DNA of 64,000 nucleotides, taken from NCBI RefSeq assembly GCF_900188005.1, contig NZ_FZNR01000005.1, positions 372,001 through 436,000 on the forward strand, given 5' to 3'. This DNA comes from Actinoplanes regularis (lineage in GTDB: Bacteria > Actinomycetota > Actinomycetes > Mycobacteriales > Micromonosporaceae). Each line of letters opens with the position of its first letter. Positions within the stretch are counted from its first letter, which is position 1. The notes beneath the pieces were generated by a model that was not told the DNA's origin, made no database searches, and saw only the letters and a list, made by a program, of their open reading frames with translations. The position numbers were made by a program, and so were the translations under genes. Positions 44,326-52,824 of the stretch are shown one piece after another.

Positions 44326-46029
44326 TCATACGATTTTCCTCGGCCCGGGAAACGGGTCGGTCGCCGCACCGTCCACCGGGTCCCGCGAAGCCGCCGTTCC
44401 CGAGCCCGGCCGGGCGCGGGGCAGGCGCAGCACGAACCGGCCGCCGTGTGGAACGACGTCTTCGTACCAGACCTGGCCCCGGTTCGCCTCGGCGAGCAGC
44501 TTGGACAGGTACAACCCGAAGCCGACGCCGGTCCTCGCTCCGCCGGACCGTTCGGCCTGGGCGAAGCGGTCGAACAGGTGCGCGACGAAGTCCGGCGGTA
44601 CCCCGTTGCCCTCGTCGCTGACGGTGAACAGGACTCCGTCGCCGGTGTCGTCGACGTCGGCCGACACGTGGATCTCGCCGGGGCTGTACTTGACCGCGTT
44701 CGTGACGAAGTTGGTCAGCACCTCGTGGGTGTGTATCGGGTCGGCCCAGACAGCCGTGCCGGGTGGGCCGTAGGTGGCGGTGACCCGCGTACGGGCCTGC
44801 CTGCTCAGGTTGTCCATGACGTGGTTCAGCGCCTGCTCGACCGGCAGAGCGGCAGGATTGGCATGGATCTCGCCCGGCTCGGCGTGACAGAGCGCGAGCA
44901 GTTGCGCCGCCATGTCGAGCAGTTGGTTGACCCGTCTGCCCAGGCCCTGGGCCGCGGCGCGGCGTTCGTCGTCGGTGAGGGTGTCCCACTCGTGAGTCAG
45001 CTCCTCGGTGCAGGCCGAGATCACGGCCAGGGGCTGGTTGATCTCGTGGGAGAGAGTGGCGATGACGTCGCTTTTCCAGGTGCCCGCGGCTTCCAGGTCG
45101 AGATTGACCACGGTGAGCCGCTCGGCCCGGCGGCTCAGTTCGCGGTGTGCCCGATCGAGATCGTCGTGGGCTGCCGAGAGCCGGCGGTAGAGATTCGCGG
45201 TCTCGGAGAGCAGAGCCAGCAGCACCACCCAGGCGGAGATCAGCAGAGCAATCCGTGCCGCATACCAGCCGATCGTGAACCGGTACGGAGCGGCCAGGTA
45301 CAGGATCGTGGTGGCCAGCGACGAACTCATCGCCACCACCACCCACCGCTCCACCGGCGGCCGGTGGCGCAGCCCCCTGATCACCGTCAGCAGGCTGGCC
45401 GCCGTGGCCAGCAGTGCCGCACATCCCATCCATCGAGCTGCCGGGGTCTGCATGCCTCCGCTCTGCCAGAACGGGGGCAACCTGTCGGCGGCACCGACGA
45501 TGATGCCGGTCACCGCGATCACCAGCGTGATCACCGCGACGGTCGCGACCGCCGCGGCGGTCCGCCGCCGCTTCCGGGCTCGCGCGATCAACCGGGCCGG
45601 CAGCGCCGCGACAACCCAGTGCTGCACCGCCACCATGACCGGAAACCCGGTGAAAACCGCGAAGAACAGCCACGGTACGCACACTTCGGTCCAGGTCGTG
45701 CCAGTGGTTGAACGCTGTCCCCGGTTGAAGGCGAAGACGTAAGGCACCATGGTCACGCTGGCGTAGAGGTAGGCCGACGACAGACCCAGCGTCGCCGGCC
45801 GGCCACCGGCGAGGAACTGTTGCAGCAGCAGATGCGCGGTCAGCAGATCAGCCACCGCGATGAGGATGAAGAACGCGATTATCAGGCTCAGATGAATGGT
45901 CAGGCGGAAGTCGGCGATCGGCACGATGACCAGGGCCGTGGCGAGGATCGCGACCGAGTACACCCACACGTTCCGGTTCACCGGTGTGTCGTCTGGCCAC
46001 CCCGCCGCGCTCGCCTGTTCCACGAGCAT
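44326..46029 (-). CDS. Membrane sensor histidine kinase
   Basis: A 567-residue kinase. The N-terminal ~260 residues hold about eight hydrophobic helices without a recognisable extracellular domain, followed by a coiled linker (NLYRRLSAAHDDLDRAHREL), the H-box IATLSHEINQPLAVISACTEEL and a HATPase_c domain with TNFVTNAVKYSPG, VSDEGNGVPP and TGVGFGLYLSKLL. No receiver gene is adjacent. The ATG at 46029 begins a short polar leader before the first helix. Confidence 0.85.
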   Translation of the reverse strand: MLVEQASAAGWPDDTPVNRNVWVYSVAILATALVIVPIADFRLTIHLSLIIAFFILIAVADLLTAHLLLQQFLAGGRPATLGLSSAYLYASVTMVPYVFAFNRGQRSTTGTTWTEVCVPWLFFAVFTGFPVMVAVQHWVVAALPARLIARARKRRRTAAAVATVAVITLVIAVTGIIVGAADRLPPFWQSGGMQTPAARWMGCAALLATAASLLTVIRGLRHRPPVERWVVVAMSSSLATTILYLAAPYRFTIGWYAARIALLISAWVVLLALLSETANLYRRLSAAHDDLDRAHRELSRRAERLTVVNLDLEAAGTWKSDVIATLSHEINQPLAVISACTEELTHEWDTLTDDERRAAAQGLGRRVNQLLDMAAQLLALCHAEPGEIHANPAALPVEQALNHVMDNLSRQARTRVTATYGPPGTAVWADPIHTHEVLTNFVTNAVKYSPGEIHVSADVDDTGDGVLFTVSDEGNGVPPDFVAHLFDRFAQAERSGGARTGVGFGLYLSKLLAEANRGQVWYEDVVPHGGRFVLRLPRARPGSGTAASRDPVDGAATDPFPGPRKIV

Positions 46030-46128
46030 AAACCCCCAAACCGTCACAGACTCCTCAGCAAAGGCTACCCGTCGAGCGGGGGGTTTCGCGGTGGACGACG
46101 GTTGCGGCGTTGAGGCACAGTCAACCCC

Positions 46129-46702
46129 GTGAACGAGCCCATCGCCGTACGCCATCGCTCGCTGGACGAAATCGTGGAAGGTCTGCACGTCGTGCGGCAA
46201 TCCCCGCAGAAGGTCGGCACCCTGGCGCTGGCCGTACGCCGGCCCGCGGCCGGCCTTCGGGAGGTGCTCGCCCAGGCTGAACTCGATCCCGAGGTCGGGC
46301 TGGTCGGTGACAGCTGGAGTCAGCGGCCCAGTTCGCGAACGGCCGACCGTTCGCCGCACCCGGACATGCAGCTGAACGTCATCAACTCCCGCTTCGTCGA
46401 ACTGATCGCCGGCCCTGATCGGGAGGCCTGGGCGCTTGCGGGGACCAGCTCTACGTTGATTTCGACCTGAATGTCGACGCCCTGCCGGCCGGCTCACGGC
46501 TGGCGATCGGCGACCGGGCCGTGATCGAGGTGACTGAAGAGCCGCATACCGGCTGCGCCAAGTTCGCTGCTCGGTTCGGGCGGGACGCCCACAAGCTCGT
46601 GTGGAGCGAGGAGGGCCGGCATCTGCGCCTGCGTGGCCTCAACGCCCGGGTGATCGTCGGTGCGACGATCGAGACAGGCGATGTCGTACGGCGGCTCGCT
46701 TA
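46129..46702 (+). pseudogene. MOSC-domain protein, frameshifted
   Basis: The first frame (46129-46470) encodes the N-terminal part of a MOSC protein: RHRSLDEIVEGLHVVRQSPQ, then EVGLVGDSWSQRPSSRT and MQLNVINSRFVELIAG. Near 46440 the sense passes to another frame with QLYVDFDLNVDALPAGSRL, EPHTGCAKFAARFG (MOSC cysteine) and LRGLNARVI, ending at 46702. One extra G in the GGGG run there would restore a single protein of ~190 residues. Either a recent pseudogene or a sequence error. MOSC proteins handle molybdenum-cofactor sulfur. Confidence 0.7.
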
Positions 46703-46727
46703 GTCGGGTCAATTCGTGTGGCGGAGG

Positions 46728-46916
46728 TCAGTCGACGCCGAAGATGGCTTTCACGACAGTGACGGCCATGTCGAAAATGGTGCTGATCAGTGTTTTGAAA
46801 ACCTCGGCCGCCTCGTGCGGGCGGAGAATTGCGAATACGACGAGAAAAAGGATTCCCAGGACTGAGGGGACTGCCGACCCGGGCTTGGGAATGATCTTTA
46901 CCTTGAAATCGCCCAT
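46728..46916 (-). CDS. Small single-helix membrane protein
   Basis: A 62-residue protein: short basic N-terminus (MGDFKVKIIPKPG), one hydrophobic helix (VLGILFLVVFAIL), then an amphipathic C-terminal helix (VFKTLISTIFDMAVTVV). The ATG at 46916 has an agaaagg ribosome site. A-T-richer codons than its neighbours suggest it may have been acquired recently. Function unknown. Confidence 0.6.
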   Translation of the reverse strand: MGDFKVKIIPKPGSAVPSVLGILFLVVFAILRPHEAAEVFKTLISTIFDMAVTVVKAIFGVD

Positions 46917-47213
46917 TGCCCAATACCTTTCTGCGGGCACTTCGTGACCGATGGTCGCAGCGGGACCCGAGAGCCGGACGGGTCAGCCGACCCCAGCGTT
47001 GCATGGCCTATTGGTCGATACAACGAGGTCACCCGGACGCGCGACCCGGATCGATTGTTTGCCCTCCGTCGCCCGTTCCCGCGTTTCGAGGTGCCGGGTG
47101 CGGGCCCTCCTCGTAGGAAAGCACGAATTTTCTTCTGATCTTGCGGCAGCAACCACGACGGCCCACCGCGTTCAAGAGGGCAGGCAGCTCCCTGACAGCG
47201 AGGAGGCAGATCG
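46917..47213. other. Intergenic region of 297 bp
   Basis: It separates the small membrane protein from the GH114-type gene and must contain their divergent promoters. I see no operator palindrome, repeat or RNA gene in it. Confidence 0.4.
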
Positions 47214-48041
47214 ATGGTAGTCAACCGCATGAAGATCGCCTTACGGATCGCCATGGCGACCGTCATGGTCGCCGCGTCCGCTTTCGGCAGTGGTACGGCG
47301 GCCGCGGCGAGGGCACCCCGGGCGGCCCTGCCGCCGGCGAACGCGAAGTTCGACTACCAGATCGGCGGGGCGTACACGCCGCCCTCGGGCGTCACCGTGG
47401 TGAGCCGCGACCGGGAGGCGGCGCCCGCCGCCGGGATCTACAACATCTGCTACGTCAACGCGTTCCAGACGCAGCCCGGCGCGGAGTCCTGGTGGCAGAC
47501 CAACCACCCTGACCTGCTGCTCCGCGACAAGAACGGCAAGCTGGTCATCGACGGCGACTGGAACGAGATCCTGCTCGACCTCTCCACCGCGGCGAAGCGG
47601 ACGGCACTGGCCACGATCGTCGGCGGGTGGATCGACGGATGCGCGGCCGGTGGATTCAAGGGGCTCGAATCCGACAACCTGGACTCCTACACTCGCTCGA
47701 AGGGCCTGCTCACCCAGGCGCACGCGATCGCGTACGCCACCCTGCTCAACACGCGCGCCCACACCGCCGGCCTCGCCTCCGGGCAGAAGAACACCGCCGA
47801 CCTGAGCAGCGCGAACGCGAGGCGGGCGGGGTTCGATTTCGCGATCGCCGAGGAGTGTGCGGAGTGGGACGAGTGCGGCGACTACACCGCGACGTACGGC
47901 GACAACGTGATCGTGATCGAGTACGCCCGGAGCGGGTTCACCAAGGCGTGCCGGGCGTACGGAAGCAAGCTCTCGATCGTCCTGCGGGACGTCGGCGTCA
48001 CCGCTCCCGGCTCACGGTCGTATGTGTATGAGGCCTGCTGA
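47214..48041 (+). CDS. Secreted GH114-type endo-alpha-1,4-polygalactosaminidase
   Basis: A 275-residue exported protein with a signal peptide (KIALRIAMATVMVAASAFG...AAA). The mature TIM-barrel-like domain contains KFDYQIGGAYTPPSG, NICYVNAFQTQPG, LDLSTAAKRTALATIVGGWID, GFKGLESDNLDSY and FDFAIAEECAEWDEC, segments typical of GH114 glycosidases with catalytic acidic residues. These attack galactosaminogalactan-like fungal polymers. A gcgaggagg site precedes the ATG. It overlaps the sigma-factor gene that follows. Confidence 0.82.
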   Translation: MVVNRMKIALRIAMATVMVAASAFGSGTAAAARAPRAALPPANAKFDYQIGGAYTPPSGVTVVSRDREAAPAAGIYNICYVNAFQTQPGAESWWQTNHPDLLLRDKNGKLVIDGDWNEILLDLSTAAKRTALATIVGGWIDGCAAGGFKGLESDNLDSYTRSKGLLTQAHAIAYATLLNTRAHTAGLASGQKNTADLSSANARRAGFDFAIAEECAEWDECGDYTATYGDNVIVIEYARSGFTKACRAYGSKLSIVLRDVGVTAPGSRSYVYEAC

Positions 48042-48531
48042 CGACTTCGACGAGTTCGTGCACGGCCGCGGCCGTGCACTGCTCCGCTTCGCGTACGTGC
48101 TCTGCGGCGACGCGCACCTGGCCGAAGACCTCGTGCAGGAGGTCCTGGCGCGGATGCACCGCCGCTGGGACCGGATCACCGCGATGGACAGCGCCGAGGC
48201 GTACGTCCGTACCGCGATCGTGCGGCAGTTTCTGACCTGGAGCAGGCGCCGCGCGTACCGCGAAGCGGTCCGCGCCGACCTGCCCGAACCCACCGGTGGC
48301 GACGAGCCGCAGCAGCAGATCGTGGCCCGCGACCAGATGTGGCGACTGTTGCACGGGCTGCCGCGCGCGCAGCGGGCCGTGCTGGTGCTGCGCTTCTACC
48401 TCGACCTGCCCGACGACGAGATCGCCGTCCTGCTGGACTGCGGTCAGTCGACGGTCAGGTCGCAGGCGGCCCGCGCGCTCAGCCGGATGCGCACCTTGAT
48501 GAACGAGACGGGAGTGGGCGTTGACGGATGA
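48028..48531 (+). CDS. ECF RNA polymerase sigma factor (SigE family)
   Basis: About 167 residues: sigma2 region FDEFVHGRGRALLRFAYVLCGDAHLAEDLVQEVL with the -10 recognition helix, and sigma4 region LPRAQRAVLVLRFYLDLPDDEIAVLLDCGQSTVRSQAARAL. An ATG at 48022 is an alternative start two codons earlier. It starts inside the GH114-type gene and overlaps the membrane anti-sigma-like gene, so the three are translationally linked. Confidence 0.88.
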   Translation: MRPADDFDEFVHGRGRALLRFAYVLCGDAHLAEDLVQEVLARMHRRWDRITAMDSAEAYVRTAIVRQFLTWSRRRAYREAVRADLPEPTGGDEPQQQIVARDQMWRLLHGLPRAQRAVLVLRFYLDLPDDEIAVLLDCGQSTVRSQAARALSRMRTLMNETGVGVDG

Positions 48532-49438
48532 GCTGGACCGGCTGCTGACCGAGTCCCTGCATGACGCCGCGGAGTGTGCGCCCTCGGCCGCCGGGCTGCT
48601 GGCCGCTGTGCACAGCCGGTCGCGCCGCTATCGCCGTCGGCGGGTCGTCGCGGCCGCGGTCTCGCTCGTCGCCGCGATCGCGGCCGGGAACCTGATCGCC
48701 GGCCGCCCGGATCCGGCCATTCCCACCTCCGCGCTGATGAGCGGCTGGGCGGCCCCGATCTTTCCGTACACACTGCCGGCCACGGACGGGATGCGTGCCC
48801 CGGTCGCGTCGATGACGGCGGGTCAGGTGAGCGCGTTCTTCGAGGCGACCGAGCTACGCGATCATGCGGACGTCACGGTCACCGTCTCGGCCACGGCACC
48901 GGCGTCAACCACGGGATCCTTGCGGGTACGCGGTCATCCCGCGACCCTGCGGACCGTCGACGTGGAGCCGGCCAAGCGGCTCAGCCTGTACTGGCAGGAG
49001 TCCGCCGGTCAATGGATCGAGCTGGAGACCGACGACACCTACACCCCGGCGCAGGTCGTGGCCCTCGCCGGCTCGCTGAAGCCGGCCGTGATTCCCGTCC
49101 TGCCGCCGTTCGAGCTCGGCCTGATTCCGGTCGGCCTGGTCACCGACACGGTGTCCGCGTCCCGCATGACGTTCCGCGCGCCGTCCGCACCGCCGGGCAC
49201 GGCCGGCCTGACCACGGTCCTGCGCAGGAAACAGCAGCTCAAAGGCATCAACAAGACGATTGACGGGTACGACGCGGTCCTCGCCCGTGCCGGTGCGAAC
49301 GTGACCCTCTCGATCGACGTCCCGGACTGGAACGCCACGCTGGTCATCACCGTCGGCAACGGCTTCACGATGAGTGACGACGACCTGATCCGCTATGCGA
49401 GCGCCATCCAGGTCCTGAACCGCTCCGACCCCGAGTAA
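48521..49438 (+). CDS. Membrane protein, probable anti-sigma partner
   Basis: A 305-residue protein starting at a TTG overlapping the sigma gene by 11 bases. The ~45-residue basic cytoplasmic N-terminus (LDRLLTESLHDAAECAPSA, SRSRRYRRRR) precedes a single membrane helix (VVAAAVSLVAAIAAGNLIAG), and the rest is extracytoplasmic and beta-rich. Topology and position are those of an anti-sigma factor, although no zinc-binding HxxxCxxC motif is present. The external domain may sense cell-wall state or polymer. Confidence 0.7.
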   Translation: MTDELDRLLTESLHDAAECAPSAAGLLAAVHSRSRRYRRRRVVAAAVSLVAAIAAGNLIAGRPDPAIPTSALMSGWAAPIFPYTLPATDGMRAPVASMTAGQVSAFFEATELRDHADVTVTVSATAPASTTGSLRVRGHPATLRTVDVEPAKRLSLYWQESAGQWIELETDDTYTPAQVVALAGSLKPAVIPVLPPFELGLIPVGLVTDTVSASRMTFRAPSAPPGTAGLTTVLRRKQQLKGINKTIDGYDAVLARAGANVTLSIDVPDWNATLVITVGNGFTMSDDDLIRYASAIQVLNRSDPE

Positions 49439-49478
49439 ATCGGTGGCAGGCGGCTCCGCCGGCACGGAAGATGCGTCG

Positions 49479-49706
49479 ATGACCGGCACACCTGAGGGAT
49501 TCACATTTCGTCTTCGCAAGAACGGGGACGTGGAAATACTCCACCACGGCCGCCCCGCCACCGTGCTTCGTGGCGCGTCCGCGGCCCGGTTCCTGATCGA
49601 CGTGGACAGCGGCGATCCGCAGGAGCTGATGGCGCGCGTCACCGGCAACTACCGGCACGGCAACGAGCGAACGGCCAAGAACCATCCCCGCAACCGCAGC
49701 CGGTAG
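49479..49706 (+). CDS. Small conserved hypothetical protein
   Basis: A 75-residue basic protein: GFTFRLRKNGDVEILHHGRPATVLRG, FLIDVDSGDPQELMARVTGN, then an Arg/Asn-rich end. I recall similar short proteins in many actinomycetes, without known function. The ATG at 49479 follows a ggaag-like site; an in-frame GTG at 49443 is an alternative. It could be nucleic-acid binding given its charge. The following 276 bases hold nothing recognisable. Confidence 0.6.
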   Translation: MTGTPEGFTFRLRKNGDVEILHHGRPATVLRGASAARFLIDVDSGDPQELMARVTGNYRHGNERTAKNHPRNRSR

Positions 49707-49982
49707 AGGGCGCCTTTCCGCGCGACTTCAGAGGCAGCTCCAGCAGTAGAGAGACTCGCAATGCCCATGTGGTTCTGCGCACGACTTCGGGTCCCTGGTC
49801 CGCGAGTCGGTGCGAGTTCCGTGGTGTGAACGCGCCGAGCCGCCATCGTCGCCGCCGTCCAGCGGCTGTTCCCGCGAAGGACGGCAACGGCAAACCGGGC
49901 CCAACCGGCGGGCGCGACCCTGCGCGATCCGTAGCAGCAGTTGCCGGGCCGGAACGTGTGGCAGTGTCAGGCCGTACTCGAC

Positions 49983-50546
49983 TCAGCCGGTGATCGGATG
50001 TCCCAGGCGGGCCAGCTCGACGACGAGTGCGGCGATGTTCCATGCGTCGTCGTCGCCGCGGTGGTGGCGTCCCTCCAGGGGCAGACCGGCCTTGGCCAGG
50101 GCGCTGCTCATGCCGACCCCGCGGCGTAGGCCGAACGCGGTCGCGAAGCGTTCCTTGACGTTGATGTGGCGGCTGCCGAACGGATATCCGACGTCACCCA
50201 CGCATTGACGTTCGAACTGGCGCCGGTCGTAGTCGCCCCAGCTCGCCCAGGTCCGGTAGGGTCCGCGCAATTCGTCGCGGACGCGGGTGCAGGCCGTGGC
50301 GAAGTCGACCCCGCCGTCGACGTCGGCCTGGGTGAGCCCGGTCAGTTCCGTGCAGAATGCGCTGATCCGCGACCGGCGTGGCCGGACCAGGATGCGCCGC
50401 CGCTCGCCCCGTCGCCAGCCGGCGGTGTCGACCACGCAGATCCCGATCTCGATGATCTCGCTCGACTCGCCGCGCGGCGGGCCGTCAGCCCAACAGGTCG
50501 CCTCGACGTCGACGACGTTGAGGAACCGTCCGAAAGCCTCGTCCAC
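49983..50546 (-). CDS. DEDDh 3'-5' exonuclease (ERI1/KapD-like)
   Basis: A 187-residue exonuclease-fold protein: motif I VVDVEATCW (Asp13, Glu15), motif II ASWGDYDRRQF (Asp), and motif III HRGDDDAWNIA (HxxxxD). This is the DEDDh arrangement of ERI1-type RNA/DNA 3' exonucleases, and length fits a stand-alone domain. The substrate could be structured RNA ends. It is transcribed alone. Confidence 0.85.
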   Translation of the reverse strand: MDEAFGRFLNVVDVEATCWADGPPRGESSEIIEIGICVVDTAGWRRGERRRILVRPRRSRISAFCTELTGLTQADVDGGVDFATACTRVRDELRGPYRTWASWGDYDRRQFERQCVGDVGYPFGSRHINVKERFATAFGLRRGVGMSSALAKAGLPLEGRHHRGDDDAWNIAALVVELARLGHPITG

Positions 50547-50629
50547 GGGTGAGCACCCTAACGGCTCGTTCCTGGACGCCGCATTCGATATTCACGGCGA
50601 TCTGCGAGCGATACTGTTCGCGGGTGGCG

Positions 50630-51178
50630 ATGGGTCATGAAGAACGTGAGCGCCTGCTGGCGTTCTATCGCAATCGCGTCGACTCTTACGTCGGGGTAGG
50701 TCCGCAATACCGGCAAAGCTGGCGCGGCTGGTGCCGGACGCTGTTGTCCTTCGGTGGCTCTCTTGTCGTCCCGCCGGGCGGCCCGGAGACGGACCTCGAG
50801 GCACTTCTCAATGCCGGATCCCCGGTAGCCGGGCGGGCCCGCCGAATGGCAGGAGAGCCCGGGGAATGCCATCGCAACGTCGCGGTGCTCTGGATCGACG
50901 GGGCGGTCGAGTCGATCGGAACGGGCTATGCGCTCTCCGACGACGACCTCTGGCGGCAACACTCGTGGGGTCTGACAGCCAATGGTGATGTGGTGGAGAC
51001 CACTGACGACAGGCGCATCTACGTCGGCATCACGCTGCCCGCCAGGGCGGCGAGCATGCAGTTCGCCGGTAGCAACGCTCAGGAGCACCTCAAGACCGTG
51101 CTTCGGCGGCGTGATTCCCGGGCCGTCGAACTGATCGGGATGATCCGGGAGTTGGCGGCCTCGCGCCCCCGGTCGTAG
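50630..51178 (+). CDS. Hypothetical protein, about 182 residues
   Basis: A cytoplasmic protein beginning ERERLLAFYRNRVDSYVGVG and continuing ECHRNVAVLWIDGAVESIGTGYALSDDDLWRQHSWGL, a segment with Cys/His that looks like a small papain-like or toxin-related fold, and a helical C-terminus. The pattern CHxN...W...GYALSDDxxWRQHSWG appears in a number of actinobacterial unknown proteins. Start at 50630 (ATG) without a strong ribosome site. No partner gene is obvious. Confidence 0.6.
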   Translation: MGHEERERLLAFYRNRVDSYVGVGPQYRQSWRGWCRTLLSFGGSLVVPPGGPETDLEALLNAGSPVAGRARRMAGEPGECHRNVAVLWIDGAVESIGTGYALSDDDLWRQHSWGLTANGDVVETTDDRRIYVGITLPARAASMQFAGSNAQEHLKTVLRRRDSRAVELIGMIRELAASRPRS

Positions 51179-51247
51179 CGGATGGCACCTCAAGTGACCG
51201 CCCGGTGATGGCCTGCCCCGCGGGAAGAGGCGACCAAGATCATCATT

Positions 51248-51772
51248 ATGCTGCCGCGCATGGAAGACGCGGGTCAGCTGACCTTTCAGGCCCAAATGGA
51301 CCCGAAGCTGATGAAGGCGCTGCTACGGCGGGTCCTGTTCCCGATCCTCGCGGTGGGCGGGGCCGTCATGCTGGCCATGGCCGCGCTGTTGTATTGGGCC
51401 GGTGACCCGGGCGACGCGGCGCTGTCCACCGCCGCCGGTGGCGTCATCGCGCCGCTGCTCCTGCTGTTCACCGTGCCGCCGCAGGTCGTGAAACGGGACG
51501 CCCACAAGATCGGCCGGCCGGTCGCCTACCGGATCGACGCCGCGGGTGTGCACTCCACCTCAGGCTTCTCGACGAAGACCCTGGAATGGTCGGCGATCAA
51601 GGCGGTGCACCGGGCGCGCGGCCAGATCCTGCTCTCGCACGGCCGGCTCTCCAGCGGCAAACGCTGGATGTCCAGCATCCCGACCGCCGATCTGACCCCC
51701 GCCGAACAGGACCGGCTGCTCGCGGTCCTGCGTTCGCGCGGCGCGGCGCTCACGAACGCGCCCGCCTCCTGA
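51248..51772 (+). CDS. YcxB-like membrane protein
   Basis: A 174-residue protein with two membrane helices near the N-terminus (ILAVGGAVMLAMAALLYWAG and GVIAPLLLLFTVPPQVV) followed by a cytoplasmic beta-rich domain containing YRIDAAGVHSTSGFSTKTLEWSAIKAVHRARGQILL, the YcxB-like domain. Function is unknown for the family. It converges on the steroid acyl-CoA dehydrogenase operon. Confidence 0.7.
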   Translation: MLPRMEDAGQLTFQAQMDPKLMKALLRRVLFPILAVGGAVMLAMAALLYWAGDPGDAALSTAAGGVIAPLLLLFTVPPQVVKRDAHKIGRPVAYRIDAAGVHSTSGFSTKTLEWSAIKAVHRARGQILLSHGRLSSGKRWMSSIPTADLTPAEQDRLLAVLRSRGAALTNAPAS

Positions 51773-51831
51773 CTTGCCGGACCGGTCGGGTCCCTGCCAG
51801 TGGCACTGTGGACGCGTCGCCTGATGCCTGA

Positions 51832-52824
51832 TCAGGCGGGCAGCAGCGTCGCGGCGAGACGGTCGAGGTGGCCGGCCGGGGCGCCGAAGAGCTGGGCGTC
51901 GGCGTACGCGCGGCGCAGGTAACGGTGAGCGTCGTGTTCCCAGGTGATGGCGATGCCGCCGTGCATCTGGACCATCTCGGCGACGACCGCCTGCAGGGCC
52001 TCCGAACAGTAGACCTTGGCCATCGCCGCCAGCGTGGAGCCCTCGGCGGCACCGGCCGCCAGGGCCTCGGCGGCGGTCCAGGATGCGGTGGTGGCGGCCT
52101 CCAGACGCAGGTACGCCTCGGCCAGCCGGTGCTGGATCACCTGGAACGAGCCGATCGGACGGCCGAACTGAACCCGCTGGCGCACGTACTCATGGGTCAA
52201 CTCGAACGCACGGGACGCGGCACCGATCTGCTCGGCGCTCAGCGCCACACAGGCCAGGTCACGCAGCCAGGGCCGCAGTCCGGCGGCACCGCCCAGACGC
52301 CGGGCGGGCACGTCGTCCAGGCGCACCACGGCCAGCGGGCGGGTGGCGTCGAGCACGTCGCAGGGCAGCACGGCAACACCGGGCGAGGCCGCCGCCACCT
52401 CCCACAGCGCGTCCCCGGCGGCCACCAGCAGCACATCGGCCGACGAGGCGTCGAGAACCTGACTCGCCTCACCGCTCAGCCGGCTCTTCCCAGAAAGCCT
52501 GTGCTCCTCGACGAACAGCAGAGCGGCGACACGATCGCCGGCGCACAACGACGGCAGCAGCTCGGTGGCCCCGGCCCGCAGCAGAGCCTGCGTGGCCAGC
52601 ACCGCACTGCCCAGCATCGGGGACGGGGTGAGCAGCCGGCCCAGCTCGGCGAGCACGACCTGGGACTCCAGCAGGGTGGCGCCCGCACCACCGTACTCCT
52701 CGGGAACCGCCAGGCCGGCGACGCCGATCTCCTTGCACAGCCGCGGCCACAGCGGGTCCGGGCGGGCGGCCAGCAGACCTCGCACGGCATCGCGCAGCGC
52801 CCCGCGTTCCTCGGTCAGTTCCAT
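51832..52824 (-). CDS. fadE33: Acyl-CoA dehydrogenase, FadE33-like
   Basis: A 330-residue acyl-CoA dehydrogenase, short like mycobacterial FadE33 (~318 aa), with GLAVPEEYGGAGATLLESQVVLAELG at the N-terminal domain, HEYVRQRVQFGRPIGSFQVIQHRLAE, and MVQMHGGIAITWEHDAHRYLRR at the C-terminus. It is the last gene of the fadD3 operon and overlaps fadE32 by 10 bases. Its counterpart in the KstR2 regulon acts in degradation of HIP-derived CoA esters; the exact substrate is not assigned here. Confidence 0.82.
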   Translation of the reverse strand: MELTEERGALRDAVRGLLAARPDPLWPRLCKEIGVAGLAVPEEYGGAGATLLESQVVLAELGRLLTPSPMLGSAVLATQALLRAGATELLPSLCAGDRVAALLFVEEHRLSGKSRLSGEASQVLDASSADVLLVAAGDALWEVAAASPGVAVLPCDVLDATRPLAVVRLDDVPARRLGGAAGLRPWLRDLACVALSAEQIGAASRAFELTHEYVRQRVQFGRPIGSFQVIQHRLAEAYLRLEAATTASWTAAEALAAGAAEGSTLAAMAKVYCSEALQAVVAEMVQMHGGIAITWEHDAHRYLRRAYADAQLFGAPAGHLDRLAATLLPA

